Source: Pseudomonas syringae
GTDB lineage: Bacteria > Pseudomonadota > Gammaproteobacteria > Pseudomonadales > Pseudomonadaceae
Assembly: GCF_021606685.1 (NCBI RefSeq)
Contig: NZ_WKCB01000053.1
Coordinates: 1 to 40,417, forward strand
Reading direction: 5' to 3'
Length of the DNA: 40,417 nucleotides
Positions 39,115 to 40,417 of the stretch are shown in pieces. A model generated the notes under the pieces. It searched no databases, had not been told where the DNA came from, and saw nothing but the letters and a program-made list of their open reading frames with translations. Within the stretch, counting starts at the first letter, position 1; every line of letters starts with the position of its first letter. A program made the translations under genes and the position numbers.

Positions 39115-40314
39115 ATGAACAACGCCCTGAACCAGCTGCAGCCCTACCCGTTCGAGAAATTGCGCGCCCTGCTCGGCAGCGTTACGCCCAACCCGGACAA
39201 ACGCCCGATCGCGCTGTCCATCGGCGAGCCCAAGCACACCTCACCGACGTTCGTTGCCGAAGCGCTGAGCAATAACCTCGACCAGATGGCGGTGTACCCG
39301 ACCACGCTGGGCATCCCGGCCCTGCGCGAGGCCATTGGCGCCTGGTGCGAACGCCGCTTCAACGTGCCCAAGGGCTGGCTGGACCCGGCGCGCAATATCC
39401 TGCCGGTCAACGGCACACGTGAGGCCCTGTTCGCCTTCACCCAGACCGTGGTCAACCGCGGTGACGACGCACTGGTGGTCAGCCCGAACCCGTTCTACCA
39501 GATCTACGAAGGCGCCGCGTTCCTGGCCGGGGCCACGCCGCATTACCTGCCGTGCCTGGATGAAAACGGCTTTAACCCGGATTTCGACGCCGTGTCGCCA
39601 GATATCTGGAAACGCTGCCAGATCCTGTTCCTGTGCTCCCCAGGCAACCCGACCGGCGCGCTGATCCCGGTCGACACCCTGAAAAAACTGATCGCCCTGG
39701 CCGACGAATACGACTTCGTGATCGCCGCCGACGAGTGCTACAGCGAACTCTACTTCGACGAACAAACCCCACCCCCGGGCTTGCTCAGCGCCTGCGTCGA
39801 ACTGGGTCGCCAGGACTTCAAACGCTGCGTGGTGTTCCACAGCCTGTCCAAGCGCTCCAACCTGCCGGGCCTGCGTTCCGGTTTCGTCGCCGGCGATGCC
39901 GACATCCTCAAGGGCTTCCTGCTGTACCGCACTTACCACGGTTGCGCCATGCCGGTACAAACCCAACTGGCCAGCATTGCTGCCTGGCAGGACGAGGCGC
40001 ACGTACTGGCCAACCGTGACCTGTATCGCGAAAAATTCGACGCGGTACTGGCCATTCTCAAGCCGGTGCTGGATGTTCAAGCCCCGGACGGCGGCTTCTA
40101 TCTGTGGCCAAATGTGAATGGCGACGACGCCGCCTTCTGCCGCGACCTGTTTGTGCAAGAGCACGTAACCGTGGTGCCGGGTTCATACCTGTCGCGCGAC
40201 GTCGACGGGGTCAACCCTGGCGCTGGCCGCGTGCGCCTGGCGCTGGTTGCGCCGTTGGCCGAATGCGTGGAAGCGGCCGAGCGGATTCGCGACTTTATCC
40301 AACGCAGGCAGTAA
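39115..40314 (+). CDS. dapC: Succinyldiaminopimelate transaminase
   Basis: This 399-residue protein matches DapC, the PLP aminotransferase that makes N-succinyl-diaminopimelate for lysine and peptidoglycan synthesis. It begins LNQLQPYPFEKLRALLGS as in other DapC proteins. It has the SIGEPKHTSP region, SPGNPTG in the middle, ADECYSELYF with the PLP-contacting Asp and Tyr, and SLSKRSNLPGLRSG with the Schiff-base Lys at about 246. The ATG at 39115 gives the family start; an open frame to 38953 runs through the REP doublet and is rejected. The ribosome site is weak. The position after map-glnD supports the assignment over other transaminases. Confidence 0.94.
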   Translation: MNNALNQLQPYPFEKLRALLGSVTPNPDKRPIALSIGEPKHTSPTFVAEALSNNLDQMAVYPTTLGIPALREAIGAWCERRFNVPKGWLDPARNILPVNGTREALFAFTQTVVNRGDDALVVSPNPFYQIYEGAAFLAGATPHYLPCLDENGFNPDFDAVSPDIWKRCQILFLCSPGNPTGALIPVDTLKKLIALADEYDFVIAADECYSELYFDEQTPPPGLLSACVELGRQDFKRCVVFHSLSKRSNLPGLRSGFVAGDADILKGFLLYRTYHGCAMPVQTQLASIAAWQDEAHVLANRDLYREKFDAVLAILKPVLDVQAPDGGFYLWPNVNGDDAAFCRDLFVQEHVTVVPGSYLSRDVDGVNPGAGRVRLALVAPLAECVEAAERIRDFIQRRQ

Positions 40315-40325
40315 GCCCTTCCAAA

Positions 40326-40350
40326 CCCGCACTGCGCAACGCAGTGCGGG
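40326..40350 (+). terminator. Perfect hairpin after dapC
   Basis: CCCGCACTGCG (40326-40336) pairs perfectly with CGCAGTGCGGG (40340-40350) around a 3-base loop, 12 bases past the stop. A U-tract is missing, so termination strength is uncertain. Confidence 0.55.
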
Positions 40351-40417
40351 CGCCCTGCCGGTTTGAACACGGAACCAACACTATCGCGCTCGCCACTACC
40401 TGGCAGTTATCCAGAGT

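Overview
The window is chromosomal DNA from a Pseudomonas, most likely of the P. fluorescens group. This is inferred from high GC, codon use, the gene complement (folE-smr-prmB-aroC, map-glnD-dapC, DUF3509, DUF3309) and many REP doublets of the P. fluorescens type (cores such as GTGGGAGGGGGCTTGCTCCC). No rRNA, tRNA, CRISPR array, prophage, transposase or insertion sequence is visible.

Positions 1-10200 form a purine catabolism region. The genes encode a complete route from urate to glyoxylate and two ureas: puuD (urate oxidation), uraH (hydroxyisourate hydrolysis), uraD (OHCU decarboxylation), puuE (allantoinase), alc (allantoicase) and allA (ureidoglycolate lyase). Alongside are an NCS2 urate/xanthine-type permease, an AzgA-type adenine/guanine/hypoxanthine permease, a Tsx/OmpK outer-membrane channel and a LysE-family exporter. 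A palindrome TTGTATACAA (or a one-base variant) lies upstream of puuE, uraH and azgA. At puuE and azgA it overlaps a recognisable core promoter, so one unseen repressor may control the set.

Positions 10400-17050 hold two accessory modules. The first is a MarR regulator divergent from a PLP aminotransferase and a glutathione S-transferase. The second is a LysR regulator divergent from a CitMHS-type carboxylate transporter, an AtuA/DUF1446 protein and a small protein matching the AtuA C-terminal part.

Positions 17050-26000 hold glutaredoxin-like, folE, smr, a small membrane protein, an isochorismatase-fold protein, prmB, a tail-anchored unknown, an alpha/beta hydrolase, aroC, an MFS transporter and an acireductone-dioxygenase-like protein. 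From memory this resembles the P. aeruginosa PA1674-PA1684 order. Two of these proteins lack expected catalytic residues. The isochorismatase-fold protein has Ser where Cys is expected. The acireductone-dioxygenase-like protein has lost three of four metal ligands.

Positions 26000-34300 hold a stand-alone LuxR-type HTH protein, DUF3509, a fatty acyl-CoA synthetase, an ankyrin protein, small unknowns, an LtaS/OpgB-like phosphoglycerol transferase, DUF3309 and an SDR.

Positions 34330-35213 form an approximately 880-bp concentric inverted repeat with cloverleaf-like folds in both arms and a REP doublet near the centre. It lies just before the map-glnD-dapC block that ends the window.
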